NCBI GenBank assembly: GCA_963575645.1
Contig: OY754465.1
Span: 54,893,901 to 54,957,900 of the forward strand
Direction: 5' to 3'
Source of the DNA: Xanthostigma xanthostigma
Lineage: Eukaryota; Arthropoda; Insecta; Raphidioptera; Raphidiidae
DNA: 64,000 nucleotides
In this document: piece by piece, positions 1 through 12,049 of the stretch
How the letters are laid out: each line of letters begins with the position of its first letter
Position numbering within the stretch: the stretch's first letter is position 1
The notes under the pieces: model-generated
Told to the model about the DNA's origin: nothing
Seen by the model: the letters and a program-made list of their open reading frames with translations, nothing else
Databases searched by the model: none
Position numbers and translations under genes: made by a program

Positions 1-660
1 TTAATTGATTCTCGGAAATCTTCATTTACATTAAATCCATGATTATTTAGTTTATTTCTTACGAACTGTTTACCTAGTTGTGTGACAACAGTAAAACGGT
101 TATATGATGGGTATTTAAACTGGAGAATGATAATTTGCTGTAGATTGTAGATTATAGACGCTCAAAAACTCAGGTCATCAGCGTACGAGTTTTTCGTTTA
201 CTTATTAACAGTTCCGGACTAACCTATAAACAAATTAAGCAATTGCTTAGGGCATCACGTCTCAGGGGGCGCCAAGAAGCACCACTCAGAAATGAAAAGT
301 ACCTCACTAAACCGTGTCAACAATTTTTTTTTTTTTTTTGTTCTCAAAAATTTGATCTATACTGGTTGTCTTTAAAAGTATTAAAGTTAAAAATAAATTA
401 TTTATTTTTGAAAATGAAAACGAAAAAAACATATATTATTTCTTAAGGGTTCAATTCTTCTAATTTTAAAGTTTCGAAACTTTTTCTTTATTAATTGTAT
501 AAAAATGCCTAAGGTCCGATTTTATAGATAGTCAAATTTTCAATGAGAGCATTGATTGTAAAATTCAATTTTTTTTCCTGAAAATCTATCCTCTTTAACT
601 TTTTTCTATCAATTTGATTTTTTTTTATAAACTGAACATATTGTAGAGATGGGGCCCATA

Positions 661-1021
661 GAATTAGAATTAGAATTTATTTATCCAAAGACATACAATT
701 ATGTATAGGATTCGTCAAAAAAAAGATAAATCGTATTTACAACTCATTAACAATAAAATCGTCTACCTTATACAGACATTGTTTAAAAAGAGCAGTCTTC
801 AATACTTTAAATTTAGAAATTTTTAAATTTCTGAAACTGTCTAGCAATTTATTGAATATTTTCAAGGCATTATATTCGGCGCTCTTATTAAACAACATCA
901 GTGTAGATTTCGGCAAAATAACATTAGAATTATTCCTTGTGTCATGTCCATGGATAGCCTGAAACGTATCATAATTATGAATACGTCGTTTTATAAAACA
1001 TAAAGCATAAGCAAGAAATGC
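661..1021 (-). mobile_element. 5'-truncated non-LTR retrotransposon (LINE)
   Basis: The minus strand from about 1021 to 737 reads as the C-terminal end of a LINE ORF2 and ends in TAA. It has the typical H-G-H-D-T-R-N motif after the RT/thumb region, then KIFNKLLDSFRNLK and FKQCLYKVDDFIVNEL. The 3' end at 661 carries a short repeated tail (ATTCTAATTCTAATT in minus sense), typical of jockey/CR1-like 3' ends. Everything upstream is lost. Confidence 0.75.
737..1021 (-). pseudogene. LINE reverse transcriptase C-terminal remnant
   Basis: About 94 codons without a start, ending in TAA at 737. The motif HGHDTRNNSNVILP corresponds to the conserved H-x-H-x-T-R-N segment found near the end of jockey/CR1-type ORF2 proteins. 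It cannot be functional alone. Confidence 0.72.
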
Positions 1022-1659
1022 TTAGGGCATCAAGGAGTCTTAATCCGGCACTGCTTATTAAGATGTTAAAAAATTATTTTTAACGTCTTGTGTACGGAAA
1101 ATAGAAGAACTTTATTACTTAATTGATTTAACAAATTATTCCCAAGGGCTGAGACTGTCTTCTATTTTACAGTGTCGTGAAAATTAATTTTAAACTGGAA
1201 AGACAGATTGAAAACGGTACAAGAAAAAGTTAATCGTATTTCGAAAGAATAATTTTCCATTCGACATAAAACTACTACAAGTTATTGCCGCAAGAAAAAT
1301 AGCACAGCTCGTAAATTGTTAAAATTGATGCTGATGGCAATTTGGCTGGAAGCCAGAATTTAACAATATGGCGTTTAAAGTTTACTTATAAAAGCGTGTT
1401 AATTATATTTTACATTTGTAAGAAAACAAATTAAAGCTCAAGTTTGCAACAAAGATCATTTTCAAAAAGGACGGGAATAAACTATTTAATTTAAACACAC
1501 CGCGTTTCCATATTCTGCGTCATATTCTGCCCGGCGATATTTTGTAACTGGTGTTAGTCGGAATGGATTTCGAAGCGGGGTTTTTTCACTGTTCGATTAT
1601 AGTAGGAGAACTATCAAACAATTTTGGGTAGATATTTGAGGCAGCGTAAAAATTTGTAT

Positions 1660-2071
1660 TAGTGATGTGTCCACATGACTCTTTATTGGGAGCTGGCTTC
1701 GTGCGCTCCGCTCACTAAAATGAGTCGCCCAGAGCGAGTCGTTCAAAGGAGCGACACTAGACAGTACGCACTATACAAGAGTGCAGACTGCAGATGTGTG
1801 AACTGTCATCATACATGCTCAGGAGTTACATAGCTTTGCACAGCACAATACACACACACTCAGCTCTGAGCTCATTTACAGTGTTTCATGACTCAGTAAA
1901 GAAAACTCCGTACGTGCAAAATTCACCAGTGCCTCTGTGGTCTGTGCTGTGTGCGCTCTGTAAATGTGCGATTACAACAGTACAGAATAGCTCATCACAG
2001 AGCAATGGCGCTCGGAGTGAGCCATTCACAAAAAAAGAGCGACTCGCTCCGCTCCGTGACACACATCACTA
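1660..2071. mobile_element. hAT-type MITE
   Basis: Terminal inverted repeats TAGTGATGTGTC / GACACACATCACTA are flanked by 8-bp duplications ATTTGTAT and ATTTGTAA (7 of 8). The interior is a mosaic of CGAGC/GAGCGA-type motifs. The open frame inside it is not a gene. Confidence 0.75.
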
Positions 2072-2269
2072 ATTTGTAAAACACTTTTTTTATAATGTCT
2101 CAACACGCAAAATCGAAGACCTGGCTGAAGGATTGTGGGACCTAGGCGAGTTGTGAATTTTTAAAATTGCGAAATTTTATTTGCAAAACAAGTTTTGAAA
2201 TGTTAATAACTTTAAATTTAGTAAAATAAATAAATAAATAAGTCAGATAATTTAGTCGGGTCTAAATGG

Positions 2270-2764
2270 CGGTTACACAACTGTGTATATTATACGTGAG
2301 TGCGGGTAAGATACTACGGGTAGGTTGAAGTGTGTGAGAGAGAGCGCAATATTATACAAAGTTAAACCTGAGTGAGTAAGAACTAGGTAAGCGAGAAAAC
2401 TCTCTAAGTGAGAGTAATTGCCAGGTAGCGTCTTTTTAACCCTCTAAAATCTCTATATGTGAGCAAGTGAAACTTCTATAAGAGAAAGACGTTTTTCACT
2501 CATGGACCTCTATAACTGAGACTACTACTTGCCTCTACCTCTATAAGCGATAGTCGAACGTATTAATAGTTTCACGAAATTTAAGAATGAGTCATAAATA
2601 GCTAAACTAAGTAACATTGTTTTTGTATAGTTCTTATAGACCTCTACAAGTGAGAAAGGCCACTCCTGTACCTCTATAAGCTCGAAACTCGCGTTAGTGA
2701 AAAACCTCCATAAGCGAAAAAGAGATCGCGGTCCCTTGAACTCTTGCTTATCCAGGTTCGACTG
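2270..2764. mobile_element. pogo/Tigger-like DNA transposon remnant
   Basis: The right end reads GCTTATCCAGGTTCGACTG then TA; its reverse complement CAGTCGAACCTGGATAAGC is a Tigger/pogo-type terminus. The interior repeats CTCTATAAG-GAG-like motifs several times. The left end was not found, so the start is approximate. Confidence 0.5.
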
Positions 2765-3159
2765 TATATTAAATAAAGGATGAAGCAAAATCGTTCGGTG
2801 TGCGATTTTTCAATTTAGCGAAAACCCCAGTTTTCAGCCAATATCTGGTTTGGAAAAGCCCACGCGAAATCTGAGCTCGCCGTGATTTACCCTAGGAGCT
2901 TGTGCCAATCAATGAATAAGTCAACCCTGTATAGGCTGTGTGCACGAAGCCTACTAGCGCCGCTAGTGGGTAATAGAGAATTATTTAACTTACTTTTTAT
3001 GGAAATGGCGACATGTTTCTATGGAGATAAGTCAAAAACTTTAGTTGGTCATGATATTGTGTCAAAAAAAAAATGTAATAAGGAAAACTGATAAAATTCA
3101 GCTTGTAAACCATTATATACATAGCATAACATAAAAGGTACATGAGAATTATTTATTTA

Positions 3160-3299
3160 TCAATTAGGACGTACAATATATAAATAATCAATTTGTTTAC
3201 AATGACAGCCAATGGTCTTTATTTTATTTAAATCGCCATCAGCGCAACAGCCCGGAACGCAACAAGCATTTCCAGATCGGTTAGTTTTGCCAATGTGTT
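3160..3299 (-). CDS. Candidate terminal exon: cysteine-rich peptide
   Basis: A frame begins after a possible acceptor (T-rich tract, TTACAAAG|AA) and ends TGA at 3160. Its first two bases AA complete the codon left open by the signal-peptide exon at 12556 (G+AA). Joined length is 210 nt, giving 69 residues with six cysteines: CC-VPG-CC near residues 36-42 and C-H-C at 55-57. The codons are more GC-rich than the flanks. An AATAAA follows within 10 nt of the stop. The CCVPG start also faintly recalls THAP-type zinc fingers of transposases, so a transposon fragment is possible. Function unknown. Confidence 0.38.
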
Positions 3300-3960
3300 C
3301 TTTGTAATTAAAAAAACTTCATAAATTTATAACTATTTTCACTTTTAATAAACATTGCTCACTGACATATAACGTACATTTTGAGCTTGAAGTTTCCCCT
3401 AGTGCTCACCACAAACGCTCGCATCGAAAAATTCCGCCTCCTTGCGCATAGCCCTGGATGCGAAGCATTAAAATACAATTTAGCTCACTTAATCGATACG
3501 AAAAAAAGTAATCGACATAACAAATATTTGAGGACAGATCAAACAACTAAATATATTTTAATAAATTCGAGTCACGTATATTCTGCGGACATAAAACGTT
3601 TGTCTGGGAAACACGGCGGCAACCAGAAATACAATCTCTTTCTCTCTCTGTTGCTCTAACATGTTATCTTTGTCACTATCAGCTATCTGTGTGCGTTCAA
3701 CCATTGTTCAATTTCATTCTTCGCCGACAAACAGCAGCTAATTCTATATTCTTCAAGAACCTCTCTGAGTAGTTTCATGACGAATGTGCCCTGAATAGGT
3801 AATTTGCTGAAATTTATTTTCAGAAAATTCTATATTAGGGGGTGTCAGCGGTGCTGCTTTACCTCTTTTAGTGCTTTTAGGCAAATTAAATAAATAGGCT
3901 CAAACAAGTTATGAAATATTAATAAAAATCGCAGGATTGTGGACACTGCACATGAAGTAT

Positions 3961-5335
3961 CTTACGGAAAAAACGAGTGTGCTTTAGACCACACGACTGA
4001 AGTAAAACTTCTTTAGCTCCATCTATATATATTATGTATATTTTTATGTTTATATATGTATATATGTATAATATACAGGTTGAGTCAGACCTATCGGCCG
4101 TTTTTTTCGAAAACGGTTAGTCGTAGAGAGTTGTGTCAAAAATCTGTATTATAAAAGCCCTAATGAAAAATCGAATGGTGATATTTTTTTTCCCCGGAAA
4201 GGTCGACTTCCCTATTAGTTTGCTCCAGAATGTTCAGAACTCCGGAATATTAAATGGCACGATAGGTCGAAAGTGGTATTGTTGAAAAGATCTTTAAAAA
4301 ATAAGCAAGTTTTGTAGGACATTTTTTTTATTACTGCCACCCCTGTTAAGTAATATTCGTTTGAAATTATTAAATTAACATGTCATAATAACGATCTTAA
4401 TTTTAGAAGTTGGCATTTAAAATCTAGTTCCCTAATTAAACAATAATAAATGTCACAATAAGTTTTCAATAATTGCAATTGTTTTTTTTCGGAAAATACC
4501 CATAGCATATCTAGAAGAGCTCAAGAAGTAAATGGAATACAGTTTAAACATTTATGGAATTGTTTAATTAGGTAACTAGATTTTAAATGCCGACTTTTAA
4601 AATTAAATTCGTCATTATGCCATGTTAATTTAATAATTTCAAACGAATATTACTTAACAGGGGTGGCAGTAACAAAAAAAAATGTCCTACAAAACTTGCT
4701 TATTTTTTAAAGATCTTTTCAACAATACCACTTTCGACCTATCGTGCCATTTAATATTCCGGAGTTCTGAACATTCTGGAGCAAACTAATAGGGAAGCCG
4801 ACCTTTCCGGGGAAAAATATCACCATTTGATTCTTCATTAGGGCTTTTATAATACAGATTTTTGACACAACTCTCTACGACTAACCGTTTTCGAAAAAAA
4901 CGGCTGATACGGGTGGTCTGACTCACCCTGTATACATATATTAATTTTCTACAAATATTTATTATCGGTTTTCATTGATAAATTAATATTTTTGAATAGA
5001 TATTTTATTGCAATTACTTAGGTCTCGTTGGATTTTAAGCGTAAATCTTTATGAAATATTATTTATCTCTGCAAGTTAAGTAGGTTTATAAAACTTTTTT
5101 CTGTCACCCGATAGCGCCACTGGCAAGTAAAGTATGTGTCATTCTATTGTTAGTACTGCTTATATTTTCGGCCACCTGATAGCGCCACTAGCCAGTGAAG
5201 TATTTGTCATCCAAATCACCGTTCGCGTCAACTTCCGTTCGCCTCGCCCGATCACACTTTTCGTAAACGCTCTCGTCACGCATTCACCAGCTTACTCCCC
5301 AAGTCTAGCGTGCGTAAAGAAGTTTTACTTCAATA
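3961..5335. mobile_element. Hairpin-ended repeat (copy 1), interrupted by a foldback
   Basis: It starts GTGTGCTTTAGACCACACG then GAAGTAAAACTTCTTT and ends CGTAAAGAAGTTTTACTTC. Both ends thus carry the same self-complementary GAAGTAAAACTTC hairpin. The 4076-4930 element sits inside. Copies 2 and 3 are at 7504-7843 and 62390-62980 (reversed). The superfamily is unknown. Confidence 0.6.
4076..4930. mobile_element. Foldback Tc1/mariner-type MITE with TA target
   Basis: Two arms of roughly 400 bp are near-perfect inverted copies, from CAGGTTGAGTCAGACC to GGTCTGACTCACCCTG. It is bounded by TA on each side, as for Tc1/mariner insertions. There is no coding capacity. It is nested in the hairpin-ended element. 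Confidence 0.8.
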
Positions 5336-5648
5336 AAGAAATTATTATTATTATTAGCTGTTGCATGCGCGACGCTACTCTATTCTCGCACGAAAATCAG
5401 GTTTGCCGATTTCAGCATGTTTAGATAAAATATAATAAAAATACAACTTAAGTGTAATGCTTCAAGAGAGATTAACCAATTTGTCGCTGATGTCCATAGA
5501 ATGTGATATGCTCAAAAACATAGATTTTGAAGAAGTGATTAACGATTTTGCTCATCTCAAATCTAGAAGGGTACCTCTTCAATCAACATAGATTTTTAAG
5601 CATCATCCTGTAAATGCTAAAAGAGTCACTTTTGTGGATTATATTATA

Positions 5649-6208
5649 CTAGCGGTCCCGCCCGGCTTCACCCGGGTGTAAAAGAACGAATGGGGAAGGG
5701 AGGAACATGAGTACACACATTCATCTTAGTTTACCGAGATGAATGTTGTGTCCAAATTTCATGATGATCGGAGTTACCGTTCAAAAGTTTTTGTCGATAA
5801 AAAGCAGTATTTATATTTTTTAACTAATATTTTTTATTAATTAATTAAATAAAATTAAAATAAATTTAAATAAAAAAATAAATAAAAATATATTCGCCCA
5901 ACGTAGGGCTCGAACCCACGACCCTGATATTGACAGTCGTGTGCTCTACCAATTGAACTAGCCGGCGTTGTATGCTGGCAACGCTAATATCCTGAATAGA
6001 AGCTTATTTTTGAAATACATTTTGCAACATTTTTCATTAATGCTCCGCTCATAATGGTCGTAGCCTGATTTTATATAGCCTATAGCCTTCCTCGATAAAT
6101 GGGCTATCCAAAAAAAAACAAATTTCAATTTGAACCAGTAGGAGTTCCTGAGATTAGCGCGTTCAAACAAACAAACAAACATACTCTTCAGCTTTATACA
6201 TTAAATAG
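5649..6208 (-). mobile_element. Helitron-like non-autonomous element
   Basis: On the minus strand it begins near CTATTTAATGTATAAAGCTG, then GAAGAGTATGTTTGTTTG and GCGCTAATCTCAGGAACTCC. It ends CACCCGGGTGAAGCCGGG followed by CGGGACCGCTAG and a T. The 3' hairpin plus CTAG|T is the Helitron signature. It shares both ends with 54530-55049. A tRNA-like block sits in its middle. Confidence 0.65.
5893..5968 (-). pseudogene. tRNA-like sequence (anticodon GTC, decayed)
   Basis: The minus strand reads GCCGGCTAGTTCAATTGG TAGAGC, then an anticodon loop CTGTCAA (GTC, Asp) and the T-arm GGGTTCGAGCCC, ending TTGGGCG. A-box and B-box promoters are present. The 3' anticodon strand (TATCA) no longer pairs with CACGA, so this is a SINE head or tRNA pseudogene, not a working tRNA. 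It lies within the Helitron-like element. Confidence 0.6.
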
Positions 6209-6760
6209 TGCTCTGTCACTGTTATCCTAATGTACTCAGGGCCTCCAATAGGTTAAAGACGGCTCCGACCATATTTTGAGAAGCTTATCGGAATCTGTGA
6301 AGTTTCACTTAAAAAAAAATCGTAAATAAAATTGATGTTTATAGCACAACACCTATACGGCAGATCCCTAACACTAAATTGCTTGTATACGAACGTACGT
6401 ACGTACGTTTTATATCATATAACTGGATCAAGCTAACATGTGCACCGTTTTAATAATGAACCCATAAATGCGAACTAGCCGTGGAATGTTGGTCAGCTAC
6501 GTAAAGCTGGCACCTGCATTAAACTTTCATATAAAGACCGACGACCACGTATAACTACGAGAAACAAAAAGTTTAAGGGTAGTGTTTCTCCAAGATCAAT
6601 AGAGCTATCTCCTGCAGTGTAAAAAATACAGATTGCAAAGCAAAAACCTTGCGACAAAACAATTATGTTAAATAATGGGGTCGTCCCATATTTATGAATT
6701 GTATAACTTCTTATATGAATTCAACCCGTTCAAATCAAAAAGGGTAATCACTAATCTATA

Positions 6761-7478
6761 AAGGCCGCTGCACACAAGGCTAGAAACGCTGCTAGATTCT
6801 TTGCTAGATTTGCCTACTAGTTTTCTAGCGCTGGTTTTCTTGATTGCTTCACACGAGACTATTTTTCGAGCTTGATTTGTGGATAGATCTGGTGCGCGCG
6901 CAGTGACAGTTTGAATATAAGCACAGAGCAAAACGTGTCTGTTGTCTGACTCTGAACAGAAAACAGCAAATCTCGCAGGGAAAATAGCCCTCGTTCTAAT
7001 TTTAAAACCTATCTTGTAAGCTAGCAGGCCAGCCCGCAGTTGACGTCATTCCTAGTTTCGTACCCAGCCTACCGGCTAGCAGAACTCCTAGCAGCGTTTC
7101 TAGCAGCATTTCTAGCCTCGTGTACAGCGGCCTTAAGGCTGGGTACTGCGGGCTCGCCTGCTAACTCACAAGAACAGGGGCTATTTTTCTTGCCAGGTCC
7201 TGTGCTTGAACCAATCAGGAAACAGTATTTTGTCACCTGGGCGACATGAACAAACGCCCATAAATCAACATGGCGTCATTCTGCTCAGACAACGGACACG
7301 TTTTGCTCTATGTGTTTATATTTGAACTGTCACTGCGCGCGCACCAGATCTGTCCACAAAATAAGCTTGAAAAGACGACTCGTGTGAAACGAGCACATAA
7401 AAGCAATTAAGAAAACCAGCGCTAAAAAACTAGTAGTCAAATCTAGCAAGGAATCTAGCGGCAAATCCAGCCTCGAGC
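6761..7478. mobile_element. GCTGCACACGAGG foldback family (copies in tandem)
   Basis: AAGGCCGCTGCACACAAGGC opens the repeat and GTGTACAGCGGCCTTAAGG closes the first unit near 7134; a second, similar unit follows to about 7478. Internal blocks such as GCGCGCGCAGTGACAGTT recur at 15.5, 15.7, 18.3 and 57.3 kb. Some copies are bordered by TTAA or a close variant. The open frames here are not genes. Confidence 0.65.
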
Positions 7479-7503
7479 GGCCAAACAGGTACATTTTGAA
7501 AAA

Positions 7504-7843
7504 AAACGAGTGTGCTTTAGACCACACGACTGAAGTAAAACTTATTTAGCTCCATCTCTATGTATGTATATAGGATCTATACAATAGGCCTGCACTGTGT
7601 CTTAGATATACGAAACGTAACTGGCTATGAGAGGAAGAGAGAAAGAAAATGTGCGCGCGCACCTCTCTCTTGCCCCTCCAGTAATATACGAAACGTAACT
7701 CTCTCTCTTTCTGTCTTCACTAACTTATATCTCCCTCTCAACTTCCGTTAGCCTCGTCCAATCACACTTTTCGTGACGCTCTCGTCACGCATTCACCAGC
7801 TTACTCCCCAAGTCAAGCGTGAGTAAAGAAGTTTTACTTCACA
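7504..7843. mobile_element. Hairpin-ended repeat (copy 2)
   Basis: It has the same ends as 3961-5335: GTGTGCTTTAGACCACACG with GAAGTAAAACTTATTT, and GTAAAGAAGTTTTACTTC. It shares the inner block CACGCATTCACCAGCTTACT. It is shorter than the other copies and lacks the GCGCCACT-repeat section. Confidence 0.6.
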
Positions 7844-8221
7844 AAAAAAAAATGGTTGCAAGATGCTATAGCTAAGAACAACATATTTCACAATGTGGGG
7901 TAAATACTGTAGCCAACTTAAAGTTTTCCTTGCGCGAAATTATTTTTTTAAAAGCAGTTCTTACGTATATCCTTGTAACTCTATATTGTTATGTACTATG
8001 TCCTTTCAAAGAAGTACAAATAGACGGCAAAGTTGCGAAATATAAAATATAATATTTAAAAATATCCCAGACGAAATAAAGTAGCACGTACACATGCTGA
8101 GAGCGGAAAAGTTTGTCAAAAAAATTCATTTGACAATGACGTTAGATTGTGATCCATACAATAACAGTTTCCATGCATTAGGAACAGTCTAATGTCGTAT
8201 TCAAACTCCCTGTCATCTAGA

Positions 8222-8660
8222 ACAGTGATGTCAAAGATACGGCCCGCGGGTCGCAACCGATCATCAAGTCATGTCAATACGGCCCGCGACCAGAACCTAT
8301 CCAGTGAGGATTCCAATCTATTCTGAAAATAACTACCTCAAATATGACACCTGACATCAATGAGCTTATCAAAAACAAGAGACCTCAGATGTCAAAAATG
8401 CAAAGAAAAACGTTGCTTCGAAGTAGAAACTGTACAAAAAACGATACTTAATGTTTAAACAGTTTAAGAAAAATATCGTTTCGATCGATCAATTATTTTT
8501 TGAGCAGGATCGATATGGAGAAATATGTATCTAAGGTCATTGTCAAAAAATATTTTCTGACAATGCCTTCTGCACCTGACCACGAAACAGGATTTATAAA
8601 CGTGATAAATTTAAGTACGGAATTGGAGTCTTCTGAAAATTTCAATTCATCAACCTTCGG
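8222..8660. mobile_element. hAT-like remnant, interrupted
   Basis: CAGTGATGTCAAAGATACGG at 8222 has the form of a hAT terminus. The matching right end was not found. The following sequence is interrupted by the SINE (8677-9102) and by another hAT element (9161-9694). There is no intact reading frame. Confidence 0.35.
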
Positions 8661-8676
8661 ATATAGCGCCTAAAGT

Positions 8677-9102
8677 ACCGAGCGGTGTAGCGTAGTGGTG
8701 AATGCACATCGCCTCGCATTCAGGAGGTTCCAATCCAGGCGGGAGCAGATGAGGCTGAAACTTTTTCCTGCTGCCTCACGCCGAGAAACGGTAATTCCTG
8801 TACCGGCCATCTTGTTGTGGTTTTCCATGGTTTTCCTCAATAAATTGTTCCAGATAAATGTCGAGATGGTTCCTCATTCAAGGTCATGGTCGATTACTTG
8901 TCAAACTCCTATGCTCAAAATTTGCCTACATTATCCTAATGTCCCAAAAAATTCCTTCATTCGCCCATTGCTATTAAGTGGAAGTTGAAAAAATGTAGAA
9001 TATAACGGGAAGTGGGATAGATGGAAAATAGTAATGATGCGAATGGCGTCTCTTATGACATAAAGTCAAGAAACGGCCGTTAAATACATTATTAAAATTA
9101 TG
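8677..9102 (+). mobile_element. tRNA-derived SINE with 15-bp target duplication
   Basis: It is flanked by a perfect 15-bp duplication, TATAGCGCCTAAAGT, at 8662-8676 and 9103-9117. The head has RNA polymerase III boxes: A-box-like TAGCGTAGTGGTGAATGC and B-box GGTTCCAATCC, about 50 nt apart. A body of unknown origin and an A-rich 3' end follow. The perfect duplication suggests a fairly recent insertion by target-primed reverse transcription. Confidence 0.85.
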
Positions 9103-9160
9103 TATAGCGCCTAAAGTTAAAATGAATCCTTCACTTGTGCGGTTTTCTGTTCCTCTAAAA

Positions 9161-9694
9161 CAGTGATTCCCAAAGTGGTCTATGTCGACCCCCAGGGGTC
9201 GACGACAATTTGCAAGGGGTCTATGTCAGGGGGAAAAAAATTGGGGGTCTATGAAATGAAAATGGGGGTCAACGATAGTGAATCTAACAAAAAAAGAAAC
9301 AAACTGGACATCGTTAACCGAAGAGATTTAAGATTAAATCTAACTAAATTGATGCCAAATGTTTAAAATTTATTATTAAAGCATCAGGTTCATCCCTCAC
9401 ACTAAAAGCATTTGTTTTTTGCTTAGTTATTTTATGTAACAGAAATTAAATTTTAATTTGGTTCGTTTAATTTGAATCTAATTAATAAATGTATAAAACT
9501 AAACATTTCACACTACATTTCACTACCGTTATAAATTTAAATCGTTCAAAGTGAGTAGCACTATACCGGTTGTCAAAAATACATTTGAAATTAATGAATT
9601 TGCAAAAAAATTAATATCAGATAAGCAGGGGGTCTACCCAAAACCGAAAAACATGGCAAGTGGTCTACGAGACAGAAAAGTTTGGGGACCTCTG
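9161..9694 (+). mobile_element. hAT element with transposase C-terminal remnant
   Basis: Perfect 8-bp duplications CTCTAAAA flank ends CAGTGATTCCCAAAGTGG and GTTTGGGGACCTCTG. Bases 9163-9366 keep an open frame whose end (LDIVNRRDLRLNLTKLMPNV) resembles the C-terminus of ZBED5/FAM200-like hAT transposases. A second copy, reversed, is at 55727-56245. Confidence 0.85.
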
Positions 9695-9895
9695 CTCTAA
9701 AATATCAACTTCTCTCAAGTTTAATCACCCAATGCAATTGCACATTGGTTTATCAAAATTATTAATATCACCACTGGTGTACACAAATTGGCGTGGGCGT
9801 GCTGACGTCACGTAGGTAGGACAACAGTGAACAGGAATGGCGTAGACGCCTGCCGTCCCGACGCGCGCACAATACACAACCTACATGTATCTATA

Positions 9896-10536
9896 CAGGG
9901 TGTCCCATTGAGAATAGGACATAGAACACCGCAGATTCTCCAATTGAAAATAAAACGATTAAGCGAAATATACTTAGATAAAATGTTTCTCGTTTCCGAA
10001 AGTTGAAAACTGAAAAATTATTAATGTCCATAATTTTTTTAATACACCGTATAATTTTACTCAAATCGGCACACTTGTTAAATATCATAAAATGCACCTA
10101 ACAATAAAAAAATTAGTTCAGTACGCTCTACCAGTGACGTACGGCAGGAGTAAGTAATGCTTGTACCCCTTCTAAATGTTACGCCGCTGTCTAAATTTTA
10201 ATTTTGACTATAATATTAATTTTTTTGATATTTTCTAAGTCAATAATGTACACTTGTTAGTTTGTTGTAAAGTCATTGGTTTTCGAGATATTCGCAGTTT
10301 TTTTAAGACAAAATTGTAAAAATGAATATTATTAATAATAATACAAATAAAAAGTTCATGTCTATCTATCTTTAACTGCGAATATCTCGAAAACCAATGA
10401 CAAGCATTACTTACTCCTGCCGTACGCCACTGGTAGAGCGAGTAACATTTTATCTAAGCATATTTCGCTTAATCGTTTTATTTTGAATTGGAGAATCTGC
10501 GGTTGTTCTATGTCCCATTCTTAATGGGACACCCTG
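9896..10536. mobile_element. Foldback Tc1/mariner-type MITE with TA target
   Basis: The ends CAGGGTGTCCCATTGAGAAT and ATTCTTAATGGGACACCCTG are inverted copies bordered by TA. The arms extend inward well over 100 bp, and an inner inverted pair (GTACGGCAGGAGTAAGTAAT and its complement) gives further pairing. Non-coding. Confidence 0.8.
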
Positions 10537-11102
10537 TATATGCGATATCTAAATTATATATGTATGTAGGAGTTATTACTTACTTGAATATTACTAAATT
10601 TTAATGAAGCACATCGAGTTCCCGCGCTTTTCAGTTTCGACATAATATAAAGTTTTTAATTATTGTTTTAAGACAATCGACTGCCACGTTATTTAGGTTT
10701 CTATCATTTCATATTTTCAATGTTTGTGCCTAGCCGTCGATGAAGAGGCAAAATGAACCTACAGAGTAGGTATAGATGAATTCTTAGGTTCTAGGATTTG
10801 TTGACGATTTTGTTAATCAACGATTATGAAATGGTTATGTGAAATGTGTTACCGTGGTTAGAGAAAAACCTACGTATACACACAGTACGCACTGCGCATG
10901 TGTGTAGACTGCGCAAGACGTTTTGACAGAAGGAGAGTAGAAACGATTCCCCCACTCTTTCGTGCGATCCATGCCTTATGGCTCGATTGCGATTTTATTT
11001 GCTCAGTATAGAATAAAAGTATATGGGCTGGAGACACGTTTTCCCACCATCAATACCGCCACTCCCACCACTTGATTTTTTTTTTATAAGTATAACATTT
11101 AT

Positions 11103-12013
11103 TTAAGGACGTAGTCTGGTGTTCGGGTTTTGAAAAAACGAATTTATTTTTTTACATTTTTAGTAAGTATATAATATTGAGAAAATACTGTAAAAATTTA
11201 AGACCGAAATATTAAATATTTACAAAGCTATAGCATATAGTCGAGAGCAGCAACGGTCTTACGGTAAGACTCTTACCTGCCCTTACCTCTCAATTGTTAT
11301 CACGTTACCCTTATACTCTCGCAGAGTAGAGCAAACAAATTAACAGAAAACGATGCCTTTGAAGAAACGCAAGGTTTAATATACACCAGGCATAGCTTAT
11401 TAGTGTAAATATTCATTTTTATTTTTTTGTAAGAAATCTGAAATTAAAACTTTAAACGCGTTTTTCTCAAAACTACGTTTTTCTCAAAACTACGTTTTTC
11501 TAAGTGGCGCGGGTGATTGAAACAATTGTATACAACAACCGATTGCAGGGTATTCTACACAACAATAGCTCCGTCCGGTACTAGAATTACTTAATTATAA
11601 AAATTATTTCTATTTTTTTAAATCGATTTTCAACGAAAAAATCACAATTTTTTCGTTGTTTTTTTCTAAAACCCGCCATTTTGTTATTTATCAATAAAAA
11701 TGTTTATTTCTAGTACGGGATAGAGCCACAAGCCTACGAAACAATAACCAATTTAATTTTTATAATTCGGTTGACTCCAAGTGACGTTATCACCCGCGCT
11801 ACCCACCTACCTCCACTTAAAGTTGTCTACTTTAGGTTAAAAAAACAATTATAAAATGGCGTAAAATTAAGCAAAAAAAATTTTTTTGTCTTAGTTTACG
11901 ATGTCAGTAAAAACATGTAACAAAATTGAAAACATCGTACATTATTTTGATATTAAAAAAAATTTCTGAAATAACGGTTCAAAACGAGCCTGAACATAGG
12001 ACTACGTCCTTAA
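11103..12013 (+). mobile_element. TTAA-flanked piggyBac-like MITE, copy A
   Basis: It begins TTAAGGACGTAGTCTGG and ends GGACTACGTCCTTAA: inverted repeats GGACGTAGTC(C/T) with TTAA on both sides, the target of piggyBac-type transposases. It is about 910 bp and shares nearly the whole sequence with copies B (17301-18207) and C (19104-20010), all in the same orientation. No coding capacity. Confidence 0.82.
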
Positions 12014-12049
12014 TATAGAAACCGTCTGTAGAACATCAACTAAGGTAAC

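Noticed and set aside
6385..6410. ACGTACGT run
   Set aside because: A short simple repeat with no context.
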